Below, one piece after another: positions 32,991-45,400 of a stretch of 64,000 bases of DNA. How positions within the stretch are numbered: position 1 is the stretch's first letter; every line of letters begins with the position of its first letter. The notes under the pieces are model-generated. The model saw only the letters and a program-made list of their open reading frames with translations, searched no databases and was not told where the DNA came from. The position numbers and the translations under genes were made by a program. Source of the DNA: Ampullaceana balthica. Taxonomy: Eukaryota; Mollusca; Gastropoda; Lymnaeidae. The stretch is from the NCBI GenBank assembly GCA_944989445.1, contig CALYLW010000066.1, positions 712,501 through 776,500 on the forward strand. The letters are read 5' to 3'.

Positions 32991-33236
32991 AGTATATATA
33001 GTTTCTGTTCTACCTTCAGTATATATAGTTTCTGTTCTACCTTCAGTATATATTGTTTCTGTTCTACCTTCAGTATATATATAACATAGTTTCTGTTCTA
33101 CCTTCAGTATATTTAGTTTCTGTTCTACCTTCAGTATATATAGTTTCTGTTCTACCTTCAGTATATATAGTTTCTGTTCTACCTTCAGTATATATAGTTT
33201 CTGTTCTACCTTCAGTATATGTAGTTTCTGTTTTGA
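32984..33236 (+). repeat. 27-bp minisatellite, about 9 copies
   Basis: Unit TATATATAGTTTCTGTTCTA then CCTTCAG. On the plus strand every unit has a pyrimidine tract ending in CAG, like a 3' splice site, but no exon is recognised nearby. Confidence 0.85.
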
Positions 33237-34255
33237 TTTCGGTATTTTTAAACTGGTCTTGTTCTTTAATCACGTAGAACCGTCTCAGTTTTAAATTATT
33301 TGATGACAGAAATGAGTTAGTCGCCAATATCCCACAATATGTCTCCCGGTGTCTATAAAAGGATATGTTTTCAGAATCAATTTTTTTTGCTTTAATTTTT
33401 TTTTATTATTTTACAGCTAATTTCAATTAGTCATAGCGGGACAAGTGATACAACATCCGGGCACAAAACTACTTCCTTTTATTTTGCGTTAAACGAAAAT
33501 TAAATGAGTTTGTGTAACGATACATTTTGACTTACTACACAAATTACATTTGATCTTATTCTGATTAGAGTGAGAACGCTTTCAGGTAGTCCATCTTTTG
33601 GAAAGGCTGCTAATTAAGGAACTTTATTTGCACTTTAAAGTGAAGAGACAGTAAAATATGTTTACCTAAAATTATCTCTCATGTCGGATATAATTGTACG
33701 CCTGTAGAGACCTATCGGGCCTTGTGTAATTGCACACCGGGTTGGATGTGGCCCGCGGGCCACGAGTTTGACATATGTGATCTAGAGGAGTTTATAAGCG
33801 TACATATAATTAATTATATGTTGTCAGTTGTCACTGTAAACATGGAAATGGCTGGGGTATGTGGCGCCTTCTGGTATATTTATTATTAGCCTTCAACAAC
33901 TCTTAAATAACCACGCCACAGAAGTTTGTTATTGGTCCTTCTCCAACTAATTAGCCTCCAAGTCCTCTCTGACTACGCCTCTGCTCGAAAGACCGCGTGT
34001 GTTTCTTGTGGTAACATTTTGGTAACTTAAATCACTAGGCTTTCAGTTGACATATGCACCAGCCACCAAGGTTGTCTAAATGCATGCGCCACCATTAGCC
34101 AGAGGAATCAAATTGATGAATGCTTTCTGATTCGCATATATCAAACATATTGTCTTAAAAGGCAAATTTAACAATTAAAACCTGAATAATTAAGACCATT
34201 TTACCCCCCACCCCCTTTTTTTCCCCCCGAAATTCAAAATTAAAAAGCTGACTCT
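33237..34255. other. intergenic spacer
   Basis: AT-rich; GGCCCGCGGGCCACGAG (33751-33767) resembles a DNA transposon end. No gene recognised. Confidence 0.3.
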
Positions 34256-35396
34256 TTTTAAATCCTTTATATTAACTCGTGGTGTCTGTTTGAACCCTTG
34301 ATTGCTTGCTTGATTGTCGGTCGCCAAAACTTTGGATCGATTTTTAACCCACTTCCTCGTAAGCTAGCGAACTGAAATTTAGCAGGCAGTTGGATGGTCT
34401 TGCGCTGCGTATTATAATGAACATTCCTTTAGTTACGTCTAGTACATAAAGGATTTATAGTGAAAAACTTGTTTTTTTACGGGTTTAAAAAAAAATCCTT
34501 TATATTAACTCGTGGTGTCGGCTTGCTGGCACCCTTGAACCCTTGTCGCCAAAACTTTGGATCAATTTTAACCCACTTCCTCGTAAACTAGCAAGCTGAA
34601 AATTTGCAGGCATTTTCGTACCAATGATAAAAACAATGTATCAAAATTTCAGATCGATCAAATTATTTTATTTATTCCTATGTATCATTTTATTTTGTGA
34701 GATAGAGTGTAAGAGTGCGCATTATATTGAAAAACCTTTATGTCGCTCAATAAGGTGCGTATTTTATTGACAACACTTTTTATAAACATATTCCTGATCG
34801 GCGCGCATTGTATTAAACATGTTTTACGACACAACTAGAATTTTGTATTGTTGGATGGTCTTGCGCTGCGTATTATAATGAACATTCTTTTAGTTACGTC
34901 TCTTACATAAAATATTTATAGTAAAAAACTTGGTTTTTTAAGGGTTTTTAAAAAATTAAATCCTTTATATTACTCGTGGTGTCTGTTTGTTTGAACCCTT
35001 GATTGCTTGCTTGATTGTCGGTCGCCAAAACTTTGGATCGATTTTAACCCACTTCCTCGTAAGCTAGTGAGCTGAAATTTAGCAGGCAGTTTCGTGGCGA
35101 TGATAAAAAAATATGTATCAAAATTTCAGATCGATCGCATGTACTGTATTTAAATTATTGAATTTTTAGATTATTTTATTTATTCCTATGTATCATGTTA
35201 TTTTTTGAGATAGAGTGTCGCGGTGCGTATTATATTGAACAATCTTTCTGTCGCGCAATAAGGTGCGTATTTTATTGACAACACTTTTTATAAACATATT
35301 CCTGATCGGTGCGCATTGTATTAAACATGTTTTACGACACAACTACAATTTTGTATTGTTGGATGGTCTTGCGCTGCGTATTATAATGAACACGAG
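34256..35396. repeat. tandemly duplicated block of about 465 bp, 2.5 copies
   Basis: AAATCCTTTATATTAACTCG recurs at about 34258, 34491 and 34961; GGATGGTCTTGCGCTGCGTA at about 34392, 34853 and 35362; CATATTCCTGATCGG at about 34788 and 35298. The first copy lacks an inner part. Probably a decayed transposon family; a fragment also appears near 49385. Confidence 0.7.
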
Positions 35397-35815
35397 CGTA
35401 TCACCCGTCAAAAATGACGGAAGTTTTCAGCTGAAATCTATTTATTTTATAAAAAAATGCACTTATTTTAGGGCGCCTACGGCGCCGACCTTTTCAAAAG
35501 CCCAACTAACTTGTCCTTGTTTGATAAATGCGAAATATTAAACTTTCTGAAATGTACACAAAGTATTTTATAATAGGGGTTGCAGGGCGCCTACGGCGCC
35601 CCTTTATTTTTTGATTTTATAATTAACCATCATCAAATCCTCTTTTTACATTGATCCCTTTTCCAAAATTAAAATATGAGCGAAAACACTGACGTCATAT
35701 AATATTTTTTTACAGGCATATTTAATTTGCACACCTTTTGATGCTTTGGTGCAGTAATTTGGTTTTCCCTGCTTTCTAAAATTAGTAGCGTCAGGACTGA
35801 CAGACACTACTTGCG
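35397..35815. mobile_element. repeat element, inverted relative of 28380-28945
   Basis: Starts GTATCACCCGTCAAAAATGA and ends near ATTAGTAGCGTCA. It includes two copies of GGGCGCCTACGGCGCC (about 35472 and 35586), a GC-rich palindrome in AT-rich surroundings. Confidence 0.5.
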
Positions 35816-36084
35816 TGACAATTGCAAATTATATTGTTTAATTCTTTTAGTTACGTCTCTTACATAAAGGGTTTAAAGTCAAAAACATGTTTTTTTACGG
35901 GTTTTTTTTATTTAGAGGTCTAGACTGCAATGCTGTATAATTTTGTTCTTTATGATGTAAAAATAACTTTAAAAATCAAGAATTTTAAAAACTGTTTATT
36001 AAAAATAAGGAACACGGGTCAGCGTGTAAGAAACAAAGTTCATTAAAAAAGTGACGGTGACAGCTTCTGAATGACTCCCTCCAA

Positions 36085-36430
36085 TAAAATAACAACTGGT
36101 AACAACACACAACAATAACTACACACAACAATTGATAGCAAAGCACAATATAAATTGGTAACAACACAACAATAACAATTGGTAACAAAACACAACTATA
36201 GCAACACACAACCTTAAGAACTGGTAAAACACAACAACCATAACAATTGGTAACAAAACACAAAAATAACAAATGGTAAATCAATACGGAATTAACATAT
36301 TGGTAACAACACACTACAAAATAACAATTGATAAATAAACACAGCAAAAACAATTGGTAACAACACACCAATAAAAACTGGTAACAACACACCAATAATG
36401 ATTGGTAACAAAACATCGTTGACGACCAAT
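36085..36430. repeat. degenerate tandem repeat, AACAATTGGTAACAAAACAC
   Basis: About a dozen imperfect copies of 25-35 bases. The 152-codon frame on the minus strand is a product of the repeat. Confidence 0.7.
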
Positions 36431-37925
36431 AAGTTTGTTTCAAACAAACTTATGTTTATAACAATGTCCCTCTAGTTCCATATGATATTGTTTAGCGAAC
36501 TATTTCATTACAATTTTTAAATTTATACATTGTGGGATTTGTTTATGTTTTCATTGCTGCATGGCTCTGAACATTTAGAGCAGACAGCTATTTGTTGGCA
36601 GAAATGTTTCATGCATTAAAATACAACTCTAGAGTAAACTGTGTACAAATGAAAGAAAACTGAATGACGTCATTGGTTATTGTGTGAGTCAGGCCAATAA
36701 ACATACGTGACAGATTTCATAAGACATTGGAGAGGCAAAGGGAACAAATAATTTGTTTCTTGTAAAAACTATAACAAAAGTAGACAAATGTGATAGTGAC
36801 AAATAACAAAAGAGACAGAAATCATATGTGAAAATGATGGTGTAAGATGTCAGCAGCTGGAAAATGGCATTTAGAATAAATATGGACATGGAAATCTCAT
36901 TGAGGGATGCACTACATAAATATACACATGTAGTGGTCCGAAGGTCAAATTGTTTGCAAGAAACAAAAGATGAAATGACAGAGAAGGGAGGAGGGGAAAT
37001 TACACAGGACAGATAAAAGATAGGACATGACCCTTGATTATTACCAACATAATATTATGGTAGGACCCCTGTTTATTACCCCAAAATTATAAGAACATTA
37101 TGATGGGACCCATGCTGATTACCCTAATACCAACAGGACATTATCGTGGGACCCATACTTATTACCCTAATCTCAACAGGACATTATGGTGGGACCCATG
37201 CTAATTACCCTAATCTCAAGAGGACATGACATCAGTACAATGGCTGATAACCTAGACTCTAGACCATAAATATAACATAGACATGCAAAGATATAAAAAG
37301 ATACATTGCACATGTTCAATGAAAGAACAAGTAACCCCAATAGTACCAGTGAAACAAGTTTTAACAGAAAACATATAGGTGTAAGACAATTTTTACATGA
37401 GGCAATATTAACATAGGACAATCATTTGTTTTAGGGATTTTAACTTGTTTTGTCAAAAATGTCTTCTTAATGCCCACACTGAAGGTCAGCACCAGTAAAG
37501 TTAAGCCTGACCACATACAGGTGACTGGTCAGCAACAGTCTAGTTAAGCCTGACCAAATACAGGTGACTGGTTAGCACCAGTCTAGTTAAGCCTGACCAC
37601 ATAGGTCAACAATATTCAAATAATGCTTTTTATGAATGAGTAGTTTCTGATATTTCATTACCTAATGTCAGTAAAAATTTAAGAAACATACTCAAAGCAT
37701 ACGTGCCAACCTGGACAGATAAACACAATAGTTGGCCAGGGAATTGTCATAAATTACATTTCAAAAGCCAATACTAATTAATTCACATTTCACATGTTTT
37801 TACAAGGTACCATGGAATGGAGAAAAAAAATTAAAATAAAATAGGATGAAATTCAGATTTAACTTTGCAATATTCTGTTTAAGTAATATTTTCATGGATA
37901 AAGGATCTGGAAATGATAAGTATTA
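36431..37925. other. downstream flank of the TBC gene
   Basis: AT-rich. Short degenerate repeats ATTACCCTAATCTCAACAGG (37040-37225) and GTTAAGCCTGACCACATA (37500-37605). No gene recognised. Confidence 0.4.
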
Positions 37926-38312
37926 CCATACTCCACAAGTAAGTATTACCCTACTCCACAAGTAAGTATTACCCTACTCCACAAGTAAGTATTACCCTAC
38001 TCCACAAGTAAGTATTACCCTACTCCACAAGTAAGTATTACCCTACTCCACAAGTAAGTATTACCCTACTCCACAAGTAAGTATTACCCTACTCCACAAG
38101 TAAGTATTACCCTGCTCCACAAGTAAGTATTACCCTACTCCACAAGTAAGTATTACCCTACTCCACAAGTAAGTATTACCCTACTCCACAAGTAAGTATT
38201 ACCCTACTCCACAAGTAAGTATTACCCTACTCCACAAGTAAGTATTACCCTACTCCACAAGTAAGTATTACCCTACTCCACAAGTAAGTATTACCCTACT
38301 CCACAAATACAT
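37926..38312. repeat. 23-bp minisatellite, about 17 copies
   Basis: Unit ACAAGTAAGTATTACCCTAC then TCC, nearly uniform. The plus strand shows a GTAAGTAT donor-like motif in each unit, but the neighbouring gene is on the minus strand. Confidence 0.95.
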
Positions 38313-38606
38313 GAACCTGGCAAAATGTGGGTAAAGGTGTTGAAATAAAATTATATAAAAAATGTCATGCTTTTAAAAAAAGTTGCACTTTAAAAAAAAA
38401 GTAAAAAAATATGTCAACATTTCTTAAAAGGCAATTCTACAATTTACTGGCCCTATTATCATACAGTTGGTTCTGTTTTATTGTGTACAATGTCCTCACT
38501 GTTTGCTCTCTCATCAAGGCTTTTTGGCTACACATATGTTCTTTAGTTGAGTCTTTTTTTTCTTGTTGTTTTAAACCTTGTTTTACTCATTTCTTTATAC
38601 TTGACC

Positions 38607-39025
38607 TAGGTATAGATAATACTATCATGATACGTAGGTATAGATAATACTATCATGATACATAGGTATAGATAATACTATCATGATACGTAGGTATAGA
38701 TAATACTATCATGATACGTAGGTATAGATAATACTATCATGATACATAGGTATAGATAATACTATCATGATACGTAGGTATAGATAATACTATCATGATA
38801 CGTAGGTATAGATAATACTATCATGATACGTTGGTATAGATAATACTATCATGATACGTAGGTATAGATAATAATATCATGATACCTAGGTATAGATAAT
38901 ACTATCATGACACGTAGGTATAGATAATACTATCATGATACGTAGGTATAGATAATACTATCATGATACGTAGGTATAGATAATAATATCATGATACCTA
39001 GGTATAGATAATACTATCATGATAA
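38607..39025. repeat. 28-bp minisatellite, about 15 copies
   Basis: Unit GTATAGATAATACTATCATG then ATACGTAG; contains the palindrome-like CATGATAC / GTATAG. Confidence 0.95.
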
Positions 39026-39305
39026 CCTGGGTACTGTTTTAATTTTTACTTTCATGGTAACCGTGTACAATTATGTGTAACTTTTTGTACAGCTTTTTTT
39101 TTACCCTCTTGCATGTATGCATTAAAACAAGTTTTATTGGAATGCACTGAGTCACCATTTCTAAATGTCAGTTACCCTTATGGATTAAAATACACACCAA
39201 ATATATGTCATAAATATCACTTACCCTAGTATGTATACATGTGAAATAAAACAGGTATGTGATATAAGATTATTTGTGAAGTACAACACATCACAGTAAA
39301 ACGTT

Positions 39306-39456
39306 TCACTTGAAGATGAAAGAAAAGAAACCGGACTTGGTGTCTTGGTGGGACCTGGAGTCAAGCAGCTGGAAGCTCTCACCAACTGTCTTCTTACAGT
39401 AGATGAAGAACAGCCTTTCAGACTTGGTCAGCAGGGAGTCAAGGTCAAACTTGAAC
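39306..39456 (-). CDS. TBC gene exon 11 (terminal)
   Basis: 151 bases giving FKFDLDSLLTKSERLFFIYC, then KKTVGESFQLLDSRSHQDTK and SGFFSFIFK before TGA at 39306-39308. Acceptor TGTCCAG. The helix with ERLFFIYC is typical of TBC C-termini. Confidence 0.82.
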
Positions 39457-42400
39457 CTGGACAGAGTTCAAAGGTTAAATCTGACGTGTGTATTTCTTGT
39501 GTTGATCTCTGTATGGTCAAGAGTGAGTGCATGTGCTTAAGAAAGACTCAGAGTGAACTTAAGTCTTTTGTTAAACATGTCACTGTGCCAAAGATCTATT
39601 CTCTCATTATACACATTTTGACTGTCATAAATGTTTTAAAAAGATTAAAATAGACGCATTTCATTTGTGTAAAGAAAATTAATAATATAGATATGAAAAT
39701 AAACATAAATAATGTACATGTAAAATCTACCAATATTTTTACCTGCCCCTCCCCCCAGACTTAAAGACAAAACAATAAGGGAGAGCCAAAAAAGTGACAA
39801 GTATCTAACAAAAACATGGCTCAGAAAAACAGAAGGGAAATGTGAGAAAATACATAGGAAAAATGTGCAGTAGGTTCATACAAATGGAGTAAATGTGCCG
39901 AGTGCCAATTAGGTTCATACCAAATGGAGTATATGAAATAATTTTTTGAACATTTTTAATTTGATATTTCTGTTTGAGTTTGAGTCTTTTTTTAATTTAA
40001 GAAAAGTTAGCAAAAGAATCTGGCTGGATAGCCAAGTCAATAGCGCGCTCGCCTCACAAGGTTGTGGGATCTAGCCCACGCTAAGCCACAATAAAAATAT
40101 TGATAAATGACTTTTGCTAAAAAATCCAACCCTGACTTAGAGAGGTGATGGGCGCCGCCAGGTATACCAAGCCCCGAGAAAGTTCTAATGGAAACACTAG
40201 AACCCCCTACAACCATGAGGTTATGGGACACACACACAAAAAAAATCTAACAAGACACAGTTGGTAAGGACCTTCTAGTTTGTTAGTCTGGCAGGAATTT
40301 TGTCCATTGCACCAGGGACCGGTGCAATTTTTTCCCTGCACTGACAATTTTTTCTCTCCTTTTTTTTATAACTTCTGCGGACCGGCGGACCACCACTTTG
40401 AGAAGCACTGGTTTATAAGGCTCATTACTAGGTGTATTATTGACTTACTCGTTTATAAGGCTGAACACCTGGCCACAGTCCAAACATTTAAAAAACTCCT
40501 CCCTGCATTCAGTGAGGACAGTGGCACACATGAATACTTCAAAGGTGTATTCCTTCTGTGTGGTCAGGGCCGTAGTGCGTACATCACCACCTGTCGAGTC
40601 AACATGTATACATCATCGTCTGTCATAACATCATATATAAACAATACATTAAGCTTTATCTAGTCATCGACAATATGACAGGTTGATAAATAAAACAATT
40701 ACCCAGAATAATGAAGCCAAAATAGCCATTTGAAAGGAATTATGTATCCAATATAACAAGCAAAAGGAATGATGTATTCAAAATAACAAGTGAAAGGTAT
40801 GATGTATCCAACATAACAAGTGAAAGGAATGATGTATCCAACATAACAAGTGAAAGGAATGATGTATCCAACATAACAAGCGAAAGGTATGATGTATCCA
40901 ATGTAACAACTAAAAGGTAAGATAAAGCAAATTGAAAAATGTTATGTCTAGTTAACTTGTATGTAATCTGTAATCTCAAGTCTAGTTAATTTTATGTAAC
41001 CTGTAATCTCAAGTCTAGTTAACTTGTATGTAACCTGTAATATTAAGTCTAGTTAACTTGTATATAATATGTAATCTCAAGTCTAGTTAACTTGTATGTA
41101 ACCTGTAATCTCAAATTCCTTCATTTCTTCTTTCATGACAACTCTGGCAGCCTCCAGGCTGGTCAGTTCAATGTGATGACTGGAAAGTATCTCAAAACAT
41201 CTCAGTGAGTCTTCATAGCTGAACTCTCTCTTGAACCCCAGCAGTAGCCATCTAGTGAAAGTTATAACAAAAAAATCAAGTATAGCAGCTAGTTATCACA
41301 CTTTGAAAGGTTAAAATCTGTAACCAGCCTGTGAACAGGTTAAAGCAATGTTCCCTCTAAGCTGTGAGGCTGTGCGACTGCACAGATGTCTGAACAGCTC
41401 CACCCAGCAGTTTAAAATTGCTGCACAAGAAATTCTGATAGAGATAATAGAATATCTGTGTTTGTAGGGTGTATATATCATATAGAATAGGACTGCGGTA
41501 AAGCTTTTAAATAAAATGTAATGAAAACAATAAATTTGAGCTTTATTATTAAACTAACACGACTGTAAACGTTCCGGCAAATGCCTTCATCGGTACAATA
41601 AACATAAAGTACGTACTTACATAAGTAATAAAATTATATTTAAATTCTCGACACATACTATATCATAAAATAATTATAAAATAAAAAATGTTGGGCCCAG
41701 CCCCAAAGGAAAGGCCAATAGGAGTTCAATGGCCTATAATATTTTAATATATTGGCTATCAAGTTTTTATATACAAAATTTGGTTAAGATCCATCCATTT
41801 ACCCAATAGCTAACACTTACAATAATTTTTATATAGCTTATATAAGCAAAAAATGACATTATGAGCCTCCGGCGCCCCATGAGTAGGCCTGTCAACAGGT
41901 ACCCGAGTCCCGGGTACCCGTTGCCGTGAGATTACCCGGGTAGTAAAATTCCGCCCGGGTAACAGTGAAAATGTGGCCTCAATATCTATATTAACCAAAC
42001 TTCGGCTCGCATGCGGCTCTTTTTTTGTTTACTTTACTGCTCGCAAACAGTTTATCAAATGAAATTTTTTGTTTCAAATAAATGCTGTGAAATACATCTA
42101 AGGAGAACTATCTGTCAACGGGAAATACAATACGGTCTCGACAAACTGCAATGTATTTTGATACATCATTTAACTCTGAAAATGAAACAGAAATCGCAAA
42201 CACAAGAATATTTTGGTTCTTTGAATGAATCATATAAAGAAAACAAAAATTCTCTGCCGAAAATAAGGATGGACTGTATAGAGATGAAAGAGGACGTGTT
42301 TGTTGTTAATAAAAACACCCCTGCTTTGACACTAACATTGCTTTGAAATATGCCGACATTGGGTTTCCGATTGTTAACAATTATCTCCCCCATCCAATAA

Positions 42401-45400
42401 CCGCACCCTTTCCATTCGCTTGTGTTTCTTGTGTTCGTCAACACGTGTTGACCTAAAAAAAAACTGTTGTTAATAATGTGTACAAGGTTGTCAGTTTTTA
42501 AGGTTAATAAATTAAATAGTTACTAACAGTGTAAGATGAGTAAGACGTCGGCATAGAGATGAAAGTTCCGCGTTTGATTGTGTTAATAAAACACCCCTGC
42601 TTTAACACTAACTTTGATCTTTGAAATACGCCGACAATCGGATTACGATTGTCGATGTTGTTTATCTAACCCCCTCCTCCTCCCTCCACTCGATTGTGTT
42701 TCGTGTGTTCATTAAAGCGTGTGCCTTGCCCAAAAACTGATTTTAATAATACACCAAAATTTGTCAGTTTTTAAAGTCAATAAATAAGTTACTAACAGTG
42801 TAAGATGGATAAGGGCCCGTCCATAAATGACGTTAAACACCTAGGGGAGGAGGGGGTGACACATTTGTGACGAGGGGGTGGGATGTGTCGTCAAAACGCG
42901 CAACTTTAAATAAAAGTTCCACTGAAATATTTGATTGCTTACAATTTATTTAATGACGTTTTATATGGATTTAAGCGTGTAGCGATTTTTAGAGTTCAAC
43001 TTCTTATTAAATACAAAATTAAATGACAATAAAGTTATTTGACATGCTCATTTTCAAAAAGGAAGTACGGCTTTTATGGGCGGGGGGCGGCCGCAAAGCT
43101 TTGTGACGTCATATTGGAGAGGGGTCTAAGTTGTTGTGACAACCTGTGACGGAAAAGGGGGGGGGGTAAAAATCGGCAAAAATCGCTTCATGTCATTTAT
43201 GTACGGCCCCTAAGACGTCGGCCATGTAGCTAATGTGTGAAATGAGGTGGCTAGGTAGTATTGTATAGCGGTCACGACGGGTAAAATTATGCGATGTTTC
43301 GATCGGGTAACCCCGGTACCCGTTCGAAATTTGGACGGGTACCCGGGCAGCATTTTTCATCAATATTGACAGAGTTACCCATGAGTGTTAAATTTAGAAG
43401 AAAAAAATGCCAGTTACAATTCCGGGAGGGCACTAAACAGTCTCCAAAAATGTCATGATGATTGAATGAATGGTTTAGTCAGCTTTAAAGAACAAACATA
43501 CATACATACTTTGATTTATATATATATAGATAATTTAAATTTGTATTCACATCAGTGCTGCACTACAAAGCACCAGTACGAACGTATTTAATAATATTAA
43601 ATTAATATTCAGATACACTGAAAAGCTTGTTTATTAATTAATAAATTTATTTTAATTGAAAAATCACTTTTAAAAAAAAGAAAAAAATCTTTTAAAACAT
43701 AGCATTAATATTTTAAGTTACTTAAATATTTCAGAATGTGTAAATTAAAATTTAAAATTGAAATTTAGAAAAAAACAAAATAGTTTAAAGTGTGTAATAA
43801 TTTTAAAAATTTTAAACTACGAAATTACTTAATTAATTTTCTTTTGTTTATGCCATTGTTTAATTGTTTTACGGGTGAAAGCAATCACTGATGCTTTTAC
43901 ATATCAATCAGCTTTTTAACTTTTTCAAGTGGCATGCCATTTGATTTCGATCCCTACAATTAGGGATACAATGGAAAATGAATGCTAGTCTTATCATCAT
44001 CATCATCATCAGTCCCGTGACCTGCGGTCGTTGGGGGGAGCGCATGGACACATCAACAGATAACGATCTCCACATATGCCTATTTTGAGCGGCGGCCAAT
44101 AATTCATTCATGACATTTCCTCCCTGTCCATTCCTTTATGTTGTCCAGCCAGCTTTTCCGTTGTCGACACTTCGCCGGCCCCCTTCTACAGTGCATTTAA
44201 GGATAATTTTTATCAGGTTATCATGTCGCAGTACATGACCAAACCATGCCATCTTGCGCCTCTTAATTGTTGTTATAATGGTTTCTTGATGACCAGTAAA
44301 AGAGTTTATTCTGTCCCAGACATATTCATTGGTCTTGTGTTCTAAATAGGAGATCTGAAGAATTTTCCTCATGCATTTTTTTTCAAATGTCTGCAGCTTG
44401 CTTTCAGTGGCTGCCATTAGTGTCCAGGTCTCACATCCATAAAGGACAATGGTTTTAACGAGAGCTCTATAAAGCCTGAGCTTTGTTGGCAGGCTAATGT
44501 TTTTGCTGTTCCATATTTTGGTTAAACTTCGTCATTGCAGCCATTGCTGACCCAATTCTAGCTCGAATTTCAGCTTCACATGTACCATCTCTGGATATAA
44601 TTGCTCCTAGATATTTAAAGTTATGTACCTCCTCCAGCTTTTGTTGGTTCATTACGATGTTGGCCATACTGGCAGCTGAGGTATTAACCAATATCTTGCT
44701 TTTCTCTGAGCTAATTTCCATCCCATATGCACCGGATATGTTTGCAAGTTTGTCAGTGAGCTCCTGTAGTTCTTTACTGCTCCCAGCAAAAGATCTATGT
44801 CATCAGCAAATCTTAGGTTGCATAAGGGTCTTCCGCCTATTGAGATGGATGTGTTGTGATCACTGAGAGTTTCTTGCATGGTTTTTTCAAGGAAGATATT
44901 GAACAGGACAGGTGAGAGGATGCAGCCCTGGCGGACTCCGATCGTCGTTTTGAAGAAGTCCCCTACGCAGCCTTCAAATAAAACTACACTGCTTGCCCGA
45001 TTGTAGAGTTCTTCGATCACCTTTACCAGCTCTTCTTCAATGTTGAAACTTCTCATCACTTGCCAAAGTCCCTCTTGCCATACTCGATCAAAGGCTTTCT
45101 TGAGGTCTATGAAGTTGTGATGGAGTTAGCGTTTGTGCTGTAAATGTTTTTCTATGAGCAAGCGACAGTTGAAGATCTGCTAGATTGTGCTTCTGCCTGG
45201 TCTGAAACGTGCCTGTTCTTCTGCCAGTAATTCCTCGGATATTGGCTTTAGCTAGCCGAGGATATTTTTTAGCATTACTTGCTAGGGTGGCTGATAAGGC
45301 TGATTGTTCTATAATGCTGGCATTGTTTCCTATTGCCTTTCTTAGGTAATGGTATGATTAGCGGCTGCGTCCAATCTTTAAGCCATATTTTATTTTCAAA

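Noticed and set aside
35985..36443. 152-codon Cys/Tyr/Leu-rich frame
   Set aside because: Made by degenerate AACAATTGGTAAC repeats; hydrophobic only because of composition.
39345..39653. 102-codon plus-strand frame
   Set aside because: It lies antisense to TBC exon 11, whose minus-strand reading fits the TBC C-terminus and the splice phases.
40280..40663. 127-codon plus-strand frame
   Set aside because: Antisense to TBC exon 10 and overlapping a truncated MITE.
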